From JAVBNU01 sp031551265 (GTDB lineage: Bacteria > Cyanobacteriota > Vampirovibrionia > Gastranaerophilales > Gastranaerophilaceae): a DNA stretch of 7,605 nt. Under the pieces are notes generated by a model. The model had not been told where the DNA came from, ran no database searches, and saw only the letters and a program-made list of their open reading frames with translations. Shown in pieces: positions 1 through 7,515 of this stretch. The position numbers and the translations under genes are program-made. The DNA is taken from NCBI GenBank assembly GCA_031551265.1, contig JAVBNU010000068.1:1-7605 (forward strand). The letters run 5' to 3'. The first letter of the stretch is position 1; the number at the start of each line of letters is the position of its first letter.

Positions 1-2
1 TG

Positions 3-26
3 TTCGCAAAGGCGGACTCTATATGA
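3..26 (+). other. Possible 3' end of an upstream gene overlapping the Fic start (ATGA)
   Basis: One frame running in from the left edge reads FAKADSI and stops at TGA 24-26. This overlaps the Fic ATG (23-25) in an ATGA arrangement typical of translationally coupled operon genes. Only seven codons are visible, so the upstream product cannot be identified and the overlap could be chance. Confidence 0.3.
9..15 (+). promoter_or_regulatory. Shine-Dalgarno site of the Fic gene
   Basis: AAGGCGG differs at one base from AAGGAGG and sits 7 nt before the ATG at 23. It decides the start, because the reading frame itself is open to the window edge. Confidence 0.55.
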
Positions 27-826
27 TTCCTGCCAACGCCGAAAAGCCAATTGACGGACGAGTGCTTCGCAGTAAAAAGTTGCAAAGTGAGTTTGCTGCG
101 TTGTTTTTAGAAATAGACCGCAAAAAAGATGAAATAACAAAGCGCCGTCCTTTAACCAAAGGTGAACTCCAGCGTTTGCAAGATGAATTTCTTGTGGAGT
201 TTACTTATAACTCCAATGCAATTGAGGGCAACACACTGACCTTACAGGAAACCGCAATGGTGCTGGAAGGCGTTACCATTGACCAAAAGCCGCTCAAAGA
301 TCATTTGGAAGCGGTTGGGCATAAAGACGCTTTTGTGTATGTGCAAGGTCTTGTTTCAGACGGTAAAACAATTACCGAGCGTGAAATTAAACAGATTCAC
401 GCTCTTGTTTTAATGGACAGGCCGGAGGACAAAGGCATTTATCGTCGCATCCCGGTTAAAATCATGGGTGCCGTGCACGAGCCGCCGCAACCGTATTTGA
501 TTGAGCCGCAGATGAACGAACTGATTCGCAAAAATGAGCAAAATAAAAAAGCGATGCACCCGATTGAGCGCATCGCAAGGTTTCATCTTGACTTTGAGGG
601 TATCCACCCTTTTATAGACGGAAACGGACGAACCGGCAGACTTGTTTTAAATCTTGACTTGATGCAAAATGGTTACCCTCCGATAAATGTAAAATTCACC
701 GACCGAAAAAGATATTACCGGGCTTTTGATGCCTACTATCGTGACGGAAATGCCGGGGATATGGTGGAGCTGATTGCCGGATATGTGGATGAGCGGCTGG
801 GACAGTATTTAGAGATATTAAAATGA
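23..826 (+). CDS. Fic-domain protein (class II, N-terminal inhibitory motif), probable AMP/NMP transferase
   Basis: This 267-residue protein carries the full Fic signature HPFIDGNGRTGR at residues 195-206. His195 is the predicted catalytic base, and the GNGR loop binds the nucleotide phosphates. Fic enzymes usually transfer AMP from ATP to a Ser, Thr or Tyr hydroxyl of a target protein; the target here is unknown. Residues 64-69 read SNAIEG, matching the (S/T)xxxE(G/N) inhibitory helix. Because that motif precedes the Fic core on the same chain, this is class II, normally autoinhibited by the Glu (E68). Residues 144-164 fit the flap that docks the target. The start at 23 is favoured by AAGGCGG at 9-15, one mismatch from AAGGAGG, with a 7-nt spacer. 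The frame is open back to the left edge, so a longer N-terminus cannot be excluded. The first 45 residues are longer than I expect for short Fic proteins and are charged and helical. The next gene starts 42 nt downstream, suggesting co-transcription. Confidence 0.93.
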   Translation: MIPANAEKPIDGRVLRSKKLQSEFAALFLEIDRKKDEITKRRPLTKGELQRLQDEFLVEFTYNSNAIEGNTLTLQETAMVLEGVTIDQKPLKDHLEAVGHKDAFVYVQGLVSDGKTITEREIKQIHALVLMDRPEDKGIYRRIPVKIMGAVHEPPQPYLIEPQMNELIRKNEQNKKAMHPIERIARFHLDFEGIHPFIDGNGRTGRLVLNLDLMQNGYPPINVKFTDRKRYYRAFDAYYRDGNAGDMVELIAGYVDERLGQYLEILK

Positions 827-854
827 GTGTATAAATTGGATAAACTTGAAAACC

Positions 855-860
855 AAGGAG
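855..860 (+). promoter_or_regulatory. Strong Shine-Dalgarno site of the giant helicase gene
   Basis: AAGGAG lies 8 nt before ATG 869-871. It makes this ATG the preferred start over the in-frame GTG at 827, which directly follows the Fic stop codon and has no comparable purine-rich site upstream. Confidence 0.85.
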
Positions 861-868
861 TTGTAAAA

Positions 869-3800
869 ATGAATGAAAAAATTACTTTAAGCGGCAATAT
901 GTTTCCTGTCATCAACTTTGCGATGCAGCAGAATTATGTGCCTATCATACGCAATCTGATTTTTACCAATATAACAACAGAAAATATTGATAATGTAAAA
1001 GTTGTTATTTCTTTCGAACCGGAATTTGCACATTCGTTTGAAACAACGATTGGAACGCTGGAGCCTGAAAAACCTATTGAAATTTCTCCTGTGAAAATAA
1101 GTATTATCCCTGATTATCTTCTTTCTTTGACTGAAAAAATGGTCGGGAATATACATATTAATATTTTTAGTAATGATGAAAAAATTCATTCTCTCGAAGA
1201 TGATATAGAATTGCTGGCATATGATCAATGGTCAGGTGCACTCATTATGCCTGAAATTATTTGTGCATTCATAACACCTAATCACCCCAAAATCACTGAA
1301 ATTATCAGAAAAGCAGGTGTCTATCTTCAAAAATGGCTTGGCACACCTTCCTTTACCGCATATCAATCTCAAAATCCAAATGTAGTAAAAAATCAAATGG
1401 CTGCAATTTATGCAGCACTTCAAGAAGAGAATATTGCTTATACAATGCCTCCTGCGAGTTATGAAGAAATTGGTCAGCGTGTTAGGTATCCACATATGGT
1501 ACTTGAGCAAAAAATGGGTACATGTATTGATCTTTCAACATTGTACGCTTCCTGTCTTGAAGCAGTTGGATTAAATCCGATTATCATTATTATAAAAGGA
1601 CATGCGTTTTGCGGCTGCTGGCTTGATGATCAAAGCTTTTCTGAAAGTGTTCAAGACGATGTTTCTGTAATTGGCAAGCGGATTGCTGAGGGAATTGATG
1701 AAATATGTCTTGTAGAATGCACTGATTTTGTTGCGGGAGCGGCAATATCCTTTGACGGAGCCACAAGAGACGGTAATGCACACCTTGATAATCCACACGA
1801 TTTTTTATTAGCGGCTGATGTCGTTCGCAGCAGGGCGAGCGGTATACGTCCGACACCCATGAGAACTGTTGTTGATGGTATATATCAAGCGGTTGATTAT
1901 GGTGAACGAAAAAAATCCGACATTACAAATGCACCATCCGATATTGACATAGTAAATAGACTTCAAGTAGCAGAGGCCACAGAAATCACAAAACAAAAAG
2001 TTTGGGAGAGGAAACTTCTCGACCTTAGTCTTCGTAATATGCTGTTATCGTTCAGAGTGACAAAAACCACTGTACAATTAATGGCAGGTAATTTAGCGAC
2101 TTTAGAAGATGCTCTATCTGATGGAGATCATTTTAGAATATTGCCAAAGCCAACTGATTGGGTTGATACTCTTCGTGATTCTAAAATTTATTCTGTAGAA
2201 AATGAAAAAGATGCTATTGAACAACTTGTAAAAACAGAATTTCAAAATAAACGTATTCGCACTTTCTTTGATGAACAAGAACTCACTTTGCACATAAAAA
2301 GTTTGCATCGCAATGCTAAACTGAGTTTAGAGGAAAATGGAAGTAATACACTTTATCTTGCGCTTGGTTTTCTTAGGTGGTTTGAATCAGATATTAGTGA
2401 AAAGGCCCGTTATGCTCCGTTGGTATTAATACCTGTAGAGCTTACGAAAAAAGTCAGTGCAAGCGAATATATTTTGCGGATCAGAGACGAAGAACCTCAA
2501 ATGAATATAACCCTGCTCGAAATGCTAAAACAAGAACACGGAATCGTGATTGACGGACTTGATCCATTGCCTGCTGACCAGAGTGGTATTGATTTAAAGC
2601 TTGTTTTTACAACCATACGACAAGCTGTAATGAATAAAAAACGTTGGGATGTTCAAGAATTAGCTTTTCTTGGGTTGTTTTCGTTCAGCCAATATATTAT
2701 GTGGAATGACATTCGAACTCGTTCGAATGATTTAGCTCAAAATAAGATTGTTAGCAGTTTAATTTCCGGTAAAATGGAATGGGAACCCGAAGAAAAAAAT
2801 GTTGCAGCAAACGAACTGGATCAAAAAATAATGCCAAGTGATTTAGCTGTACCAACAAGTGCCGATTCTTCTCAGCTAACTGCTATTTTTGCAGCTGCTT
2901 CGGGAAGTAGCTTTGTTTTACATGGACCTCCGGGCACAGGTAAATCTCAAACCATAACAAATGTTATCGCCAATGCTTTGTTTCAAGGCAAATCAGTTTT
3001 GTTTGTTGCACAAAAAATGGCTGCATTATCTGTTGTCCAAAAACGACTTGCAGATATTGGTCTTGCGCCTTTTTCTCTTGAACTGCATTCAAATAAAGCG
3101 AGAAAAAAAGATGTTCTGGATCAACTACAAAGGACATTGGAAATAGGAAGATTAAAAGAACCTGATGAATACTTATCAAAAGCGGAACAATTAAAACTTG
3201 AACGAGATAGCCTAAATAAGACAATTGATGAAATTCATAAAAAACGGCATTTTGGATTTTCGCTTTATGAATCAATTTCGAAATATGAAGAATGCGCCTC
3301 ACACAAGGGAAAAGTATTGTTTTCATCCGAGCAGGTTGATTCAATGAATGAAGAGTCTTTCTTCAAATGGAAGTCTATTTTAGATAGGCTGTGTGTGAGT
3401 GTGGCTGAATGTGTCGGTATAAAAAATCATCCGCTTTCGCTATTTAACGATCGGGAATATTCAATTACGAAGAGAGATAACCTTATATCTCAACTAATGT
3501 CTTTAAGTAAGCTGTTAGATGATGTGTCAAAACATTATTACGATGTATGCGATATTATCCGAGCTGATGACAAAAAAACGTACAATAATATTTATTTGAT
3601 TAAGCAGTTGGCTGATGGTTTATTACAATCTTCTTCTATTCCGGAATTTGTATTAAAAAATTTAGATTTGATTAACTATGATGCTCAAATTCGAACAACA
3701 CTTTCAGCAATAAACAGAAAAAATGAAATAGATGCTGAATTGGCAGCAAATTTCCATGAAACGGTATTTGACTACAATGTCCATGAAGCGATTTTGCGTT

Positions 3801-6727
3801 ATAGAAAAGCTGAACAGAGCTGGATTTTGTTAAAAAGTCTTGGCATTGGAAAACTTGTTAAGGAATTAAAAGTTCATGCTCTAAATCCGGTTAACATACA
3901 AAAAGAAAATCTGAACAGCTTATTGGAACAGTTGCTTGAAAGAGACTCCTTATTAACTCAAATCAATAATTCCGAATCTGTTTTGTGCGGCATATTTAAA
4001 CATCTTTGGTGTGGTGTAAAGACAGATGAAGCAGCTATATTGAAAACATATGAAGATGCACTATTGATTCAAGATTTAACCAAAAAGCTTTGGCGTGAAC
4101 GTGACCAGATAGCTGAAAAGCTTTCATTGTTTTCAACTGTTTTAGAAAAAAATGAAGTGGACTCAAAAAACAAATCGCAATCTTTTGTATTAGCTGTAAA
4201 TCAACTTTTGACAATTATCGATGAGTTAATTAGTACATATAAAATCAAAGTAGATGATACCTTTGGAGCTTTGGATTGGCTCTCGACTTTCAAGACACAA
4301 GTTGATATTTGGATAAAAAATAAGGATTCTATTCGGGAGTGGATGTCTTTCTTACAGCTATGTGACGAAGCGGAGAATGCGGGAATTAAAAACATGTCTG
4401 ATGCCATTAAAAACGGAGCAATAAACCAAAACGATATGATGGCCGCTTTTGAATGCAACTTGTTTTATGGATGCATCACAGAATGTTTGTCCTCCTCTCC
4501 GGAATTATCAGGATTCCAAGGAGTACAGATGGACGAATCTATACGGAGATTTAAAGCTTTGAGCAAAGAGTTTTCTGATTTGACGATTAGACAGCTTGTG
4601 GCGAAACTCTCGGCAAAAATCCCCACTACATCTGCAGGATTGGCTAATTCATCAGAAATCGGAATTTTACAGCGAACGATTAAGAGCGGCGGTCGAATGA
4701 TGCCAATACGAAAGTTATTTGACAGTGTGCCGAATCTGATACACAGACTTTGTCCTTGTATGCTTATGAGCCCTATTTCTGTTGCACAATACATTGACCC
4801 TTCTTTCCCAAAATTTGATTTGGTTATCTTTGACGAAGCTTCACAAATCCCGACATGTGAAGCAGTGGGCGCAATTGCACGTGGCGAAAATGCATTAGTG
4901 GTAGGTGACCCTAAGCAGCTACCCCCTACAAGCTTTTTTAGCAGCAATCGTGTTGATGAGGAGAATTTTGATAAAGAAGATTTAGAAAGCCTTCTTGATG
5001 ACTGCCTTGCACTTACAATGCCACAGTCGCATCTCCTCTGGCATTACAGATCACGACATGAAAGTCTTATTGCATACAGCAATCAAAAGTACTATGACAA
5101 TAAGTTGTTCACATTCCCTTCGCCGAATGATCTTGTGTCAGAAGTAGTCTTGATTCCGGTTGATGGTGTATACGATAGAGGAAATACAAAACAAAACCGT
5201 GCTGAGGCTGAAAAAGTCGTGGCTGAGATATGCAAACGAATTTCTGATCCTATACTTAGAGAAGATAGTATTGGTGTTGTTACTTTTAGCTCTGTACAGC
5301 AAAATTTGATTGATGATTTACTTTCGGAAGCATTTAGGAAAAACCCTGAACTTGAAGAAATTAACAATAGCCTAAAAGAGCCTCTCTTCATTAAAAATCT
5401 TGAAAATGTGCAGGGCGATGAACGAGACATTATTTTGTTTTCCATTGGCTATGGACCGGATAAAGACGGAAAAGTTGCCATGAATTTTGGGCCGCTCAAT
5501 CGTGATGGCGGTTGGAGGCGGCTTAATGTTGCTATTTCCCGTGCACGCAAACGCATGGAGGTGTATTCGACATTAAAGCCGGAACAGATTGACCTTTCTC
5601 GAACAAGAGCTGAAGGAATTGCCGGATTAAAAGGATTCTTGGAATTTGCAGCAGGCGGCAAATCCAAATTAGCACAAAACAATCAAACCAATAAAATCGA
5701 AACATCAAAAATGGAACAAATTATTGCAGATAAAATAAAAGCACTTGGTTTTGATGTAAAGTGCAACATTGGATGTTCGGGATACAAAATCGATATTGGC
5801 GTGGTAAATGCTGAAAAACCGGATGAATACATTCTTGGCATTATGTGCGATGGCGATAATTACTTGAACGCAAATACTGCCAATGACAGAAATATAGTGC
5901 AGCCGTTAGTGCTAAAATCGCTTGGATGGAATCTCCATAGAATTTGGATTTTAGATTGGCTTGACAACCCGGAAAAAGAGCTCAAAAAAATAGAGGCGGC
6001 GATTGCGAAGGCAAAAACATCGAAAACAGAAACCGGCTCATCAAAATTAAATAAAGATGCAAGTTTTCGTAGCAAAACAGTTTCGGAAGAGACGCCAAAA
6101 GCTGCATTTGTTGCCAGAGGGTTGACATTTGAAAAGGCGTCATTAGATAATATTATTGATGCTAATCAAAAGGTATATACACCGCTTAATATCACAAATA
6201 CAGCAAATCCTGAGACGTTTTATCTGCCAGGCACATCACAAAATATCATCAAGGTAATGAGCGTTATAATCGAAAAAGAAGCCCCAGTAAGTCGCAAGCT
6301 TCTTGGAAGGAAAGTTCTTTCGGCGTGGGGTATTGCACGTGCAGGTTCAAACGTTGATAGAATTATTGAAATGAATTTGAGAGTGATGGACCCCCAAAAA
6401 TCGATTTCCAACAACACTACTTTTTTCTGGAAAGCAGATCAAAAGCCATCCACTTACTTTGAATATCGGGTGTCCGTTCAAAACGACGATAAACGAAGCA
6501 TGGACGACATCTGCGCTGAGGAAATCGCAAATGCCATAAAAACTGTTATGCAAAACCAAATCAGTTTGACCAAAACAGATTTAACAAGAGAAACAGCTAA
6601 GGTTTTTGGATTCACCCGACTTGGATCGGTTATTGAATCGTCTGTACAAAGCGGAATAGATGCTGCTGTACAGCGTGGTTATGTTCTAATCTCAGAAAAT
6701 GGAGAGCGAATTACTTTATCTGAATAA
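869..6727 (+). CDS. Giant Hhe-like protein: transglutaminase-like, DUF4011, SF1 helicase, Vsr-type nuclease, DUF3320
   Basis: This is a 1952-residue cytoplasmic protein with no signal peptide or membrane segment. Residues about 1-120 look beta-rich (Ig-like). Residues about 180-330 resemble a transglutaminase-like fold, with C219 in MGTCIDLS, H245 in GHAFCGCW and E283 or D286 in CLVECTDF. DUF4011 begins near W379 (WERKLLDLSLRN). The SF1 helicase core is complete: Walker A GPPGTGKS 686-693 (K692), DEAS 1322-1325, GDPKQLPP 1346-1353, WHYRSRHE 1391-1398, NVQGDERD 1513-1520 and NVAISRARKR 1553-1562. A mostly helical insertion of about 490 residues separates motif Ia from motif II. A Vsr/MTES_1575-like nuclease follows at about 1613-1705 (KID with D1642, CDGD 1660-1663, LGWNLHRIWILDW). 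A Lys/Ser-rich linker then leads to DUF3320 at about 1875-1950. From memory, DUF4011-helicase-Vsr is the Hhe anti-phage family, so a role in cutting or unwinding foreign nucleic acid is inferred, not shown. The gene appears intact and is probably co-transcribed with its neighbours. Confidence 0.93.
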   Translation: MNEKITLSGNMFPVINFAMQQNYVPIIRNLIFTNITTENIDNVKVVISFEPEFAHSFETTIGTLEPEKPIEISPVKISIIPDYLLSLTEKMVGNIHINIFSNDEKIHSLEDDIELLAYDQWSGALIMPEIICAFITPNHPKITEIIRKAGVYLQKWLGTPSFTAYQSQNPNVVKNQMAAIYAALQEENIAYTMPPASYEEIGQRVRYPHMVLEQKMGTCIDLSTLYASCLEAVGLNPIIIIIKGHAFCGCWLDDQSFSESVQDDVSVIGKRIAEGIDEICLVECTDFVAGAAISFDGATRDGNAHLDNPHDFLLAADVVRSRASGIRPTPMRTVVDGIYQAVDYGERKKSDITNAPSDIDIVNRLQVAEATEITKQKVWERKLLDLSLRNMLLSFRVTKTTVQLMAGNLATLEDALSDGDHFRILPKPTDWVDTLRDSKIYSVENEKDAIEQLVKTEFQNKRIRTFFDEQELTLHIKSLHRNAKLSLEENGSNTLYLALGFLRWFESDISEKARYAPLVLIPVELTKKVSASEYILRIRDEEPQMNITLLEMLKQEHGIVIDGLDPLPADQSGIDLKLVFTTIRQAVMNKKRWDVQELAFLGLFSFSQYIMWNDIRTRSNDLAQNKIVSSLISGKMEWEPEEKNVAANELDQKIMPSDLAVPTSADSSQLTAIFAAASGSSFVLHGPPGTGKSQTITNVIANALFQGKSVLFVAQKMAALSVVQKRLADIGLAPFSLELHSNKARKKDVLDQLQRTLEIGRLKEPDEYLSKAEQLKLERDSLNKTIDEIHKKRHFGFSLYESISKYEECASHKGKVLFSSEQVDSMNEESFFKWKSILDRLCVSVAECVGIKNHPLSLFNDREYSITKRDNLISQLMSLSKLLDDVSKHYYDVCDIIRADDKKTYNNIYLIKQLADGLLQSSSIPEFVLKNLDLINYDAQIRTTLSAINRKNEIDAELAANFHETVFDYNVHEAILRYRKAEQSWILLKSLGIGKLVKELKVHALNPVNIQKENLNSLLEQLLERDSLLTQINNSESVLCGIFKHLWCGVKTDEAAILKTYEDALLIQDLTKKLWRERDQIAEKLSLFSTVLEKNEVDSKNKSQSFVLAVNQLLTIIDELISTYKIKVDDTFGALDWLSTFKTQVDIWIKNKDSIREWMSFLQLCDEAENAGIKNMSDAIKNGAINQNDMMAAFECNLFYGCITECLSSSPELSGFQGVQMDESIRRFKALSKEFSDLTIRQLVAKLSAKIPTTSAGLANSSEIGILQRTIKSGGRMMPIRKLFDSVPNLIHRLCPCMLMSPISVAQYIDPSFPKFDLVIFDEASQIPTCEAVGAIARGENALVVGDPKQLPPTSFFSSNRVDEENFDKEDLESLLDDCLALTMPQSHLLWHYRSRHESLIAYSNQKYYDNKLFTFPSPNDLVSEVVLIPVDGVYDRGNTKQNRAEAEKVVAEICKRISDPILREDSIGVVTFSSVQQNLIDDLLSEAFRKNPELEEINNSLKEPLFIKNLENVQGDERDIILFSIGYGPDKDGKVAMNFGPLNRDGGWRRLNVAISRARKRMEVYSTLKPEQIDLSRTRAEGIAGLKGFLEFAAGGKSKLAQNNQTNKIETSKMEQIIADKIKALGFDVKCNIGCSGYKIDIGVVNAEKPDEYILGIMCDGDNYLNANTANDRNIVQPLVLKSLGWNLHRIWILDWLDNPEKELKKIEAAIAKAKTSKTETGSSKLNKDASFRSKTVSEETPKAAFVARGLTFEKASLDNIIDANQKVYTPLNITNTANPETFYLPGTSQNIIKVMSVIIEKEAPVSRKLLGRKVLSAWGIARAGSNVDRIIEMNLRVMDPQKSISNNTTFFWKADQKPSTYFEYRVSVQNDDKRSMDDICAEEIANAIKTVMQNQISLTKTDLTRETAKVFGFTRLGSVIESSVQSGIDAAVQRGYVLISENGERITLSE

Positions 6728-6730
6728 GCA

Positions 6731-6737
6731 AGAGGTG
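6731..6737 (+). promoter_or_regulatory. Shine-Dalgarno site of the TerB_N gene
   Basis: AGAGGTG lies 4 nt before ATG 6742, within the 14-nt gap after the helicase stop codon. The tight spacing suggests translation coupled to the helicase gene. No terminator or promoter fits in the gap. Confidence 0.65.
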
Positions 6738-6741
6738 TGAT

Positions 6742-7515
6742 ATGGGACTTTTTGATAAATTTTTAAAACAAATAGGGAATGGCATGCAAAACAATACTCA
6801 CCCTGTGAATAAATTGGCTTTTGGAGGATATGCAAATAATTTTGTTGTTCATGGTGATATTGTGGATTTAATTTGGGTTGCGGATGGGCCACGCAGAAAT
6901 TATATAAACACGCCGACAAAATCAGAATTTGTTAATGTAAGAGGCTTTTCAATCAATGTATCTTTTATGGAACAGGAAGAACCAAGTGCCATACATACAA
7001 CAATGCCGATTGCGCAAATACAAAATTTATATGGAATAGAGCGTCCCCCATACTATCCAACTTATGTAGGATTAACGTCTGAACAAAAGGCTGTCTACTG
7101 GAATTTACTTTATAACCCTTATAATCCACAAATTGATATTGGGTTTGTTTTTATATTGTATTATGGTTTAGAGCGACACTTGCTTTGCGGCAATTATGAG
7201 AAAGCAATCGATGTTATTTTAAAGTTACGAGATGTTCATAAAAACAATTCATTTCAATCTTATTCTGCTGATGCAATAATCTTAACAAGCTTAATTCGTA
7301 ATCGCCCTGATATTTTAGAAAAGTTTTTAAATTCTCTTGATAAATCTTATGAACTCAATTTTTCTGATAATATGCTTTTGCTTTGCAAATTTCTTTTAAA
7401 TGTTCCTTTAAAAGCTTATGAGATAATGAATTCTGCAAAAGCATTTGGATTTACAAAGTTAAATTATATGATGAATTGTCAAGTCAAGTGCGCCACTTCG
7501 TGTAGAAAAACTTGA
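6742..7515 (+). CDS. TerB_N-domain protein, 3'-truncated by an IS30-family insertion
   Basis: The 257-residue frame holds a TerB N-terminal-type (TerB_N) domain over about residues 35-245. The clearest part is residues 101-148, with PPYYPTYVGLT, then VYWNLLYNPYNPQIDIGFVF, then YYGLERHLL; it ends with the helical stretch KAFGFTKLNY (233-242). TerB_N proteins are linked to Ter-type stress and phage-conflict systems and normally carry more sequence after this domain, often a TerB and/or TerB_C region. No biochemical activity is established to my knowledge. Domain-like sequence ends at about residue 245 (7476). Residues 246-257, which are Cys-, Lys- and Thr-rich, are encoded by the end of an IS30 element that reads as transposase on the other strand. 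The product is therefore a fragment, and its function may be lost or altered. No signal peptide is seen. Base composition is more AT-rich than in the Fic gene. It is probably the partner gene of the helicase, 14 nt upstream. Confidence 0.85.
   Translation: MGLFDKFLKQIGNGMQNNTHPVNKLAFGGYANNFVVHGDIVDLIWVADGPRRNYINTPTKSEFVNVRGFSINVSFMEQEEPSAIHTTMPIAQIQNLYGIERPPYYPTYVGLTSEQKAVYWNLLYNPYNPQIDIGFVFILYYGLERHLLCGNYEKAIDVILKLRDVHKNNSFQSYSADAIILTSLIRNRPDILEKFLNSLDKSYELNFSDNMLLLCKFLLNVPLKAYEIMNSAKAFGFTKLNYMMNCQVKCATSCRKT

Noticed and set aside
830..835. TATAAA as a -10 promoter box before the helicase gene
   Set aside because: No -35-like hexamer lies at a suitable distance upstream, and AT-rich hexamers are common here.
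827..868. GTG at 827 as the start of the helicase gene, adding 14 residues
   Set aside because: It has no ribosome binding site, while ATG 869 has AAGGAG at an 8-nt spacing, and the extra residues do not resemble the protein's N-terminal domain.
2964..4947. Long open frames on the minus strand (for example 2964-3344 and 4465-4947)
   Set aside because: They lie entirely inside the helicase gene opposite conserved motifs, resemble no family I know and lack convincing start signals.
7486..7498. AAGTG-CGC-CACTT hairpin as an IS200/IS605-type end, or GTGCG as a group II intron start
   Set aside because: The minus-strand translation identifies the segment as the end of an IS30 transposase gene, which explains it better.
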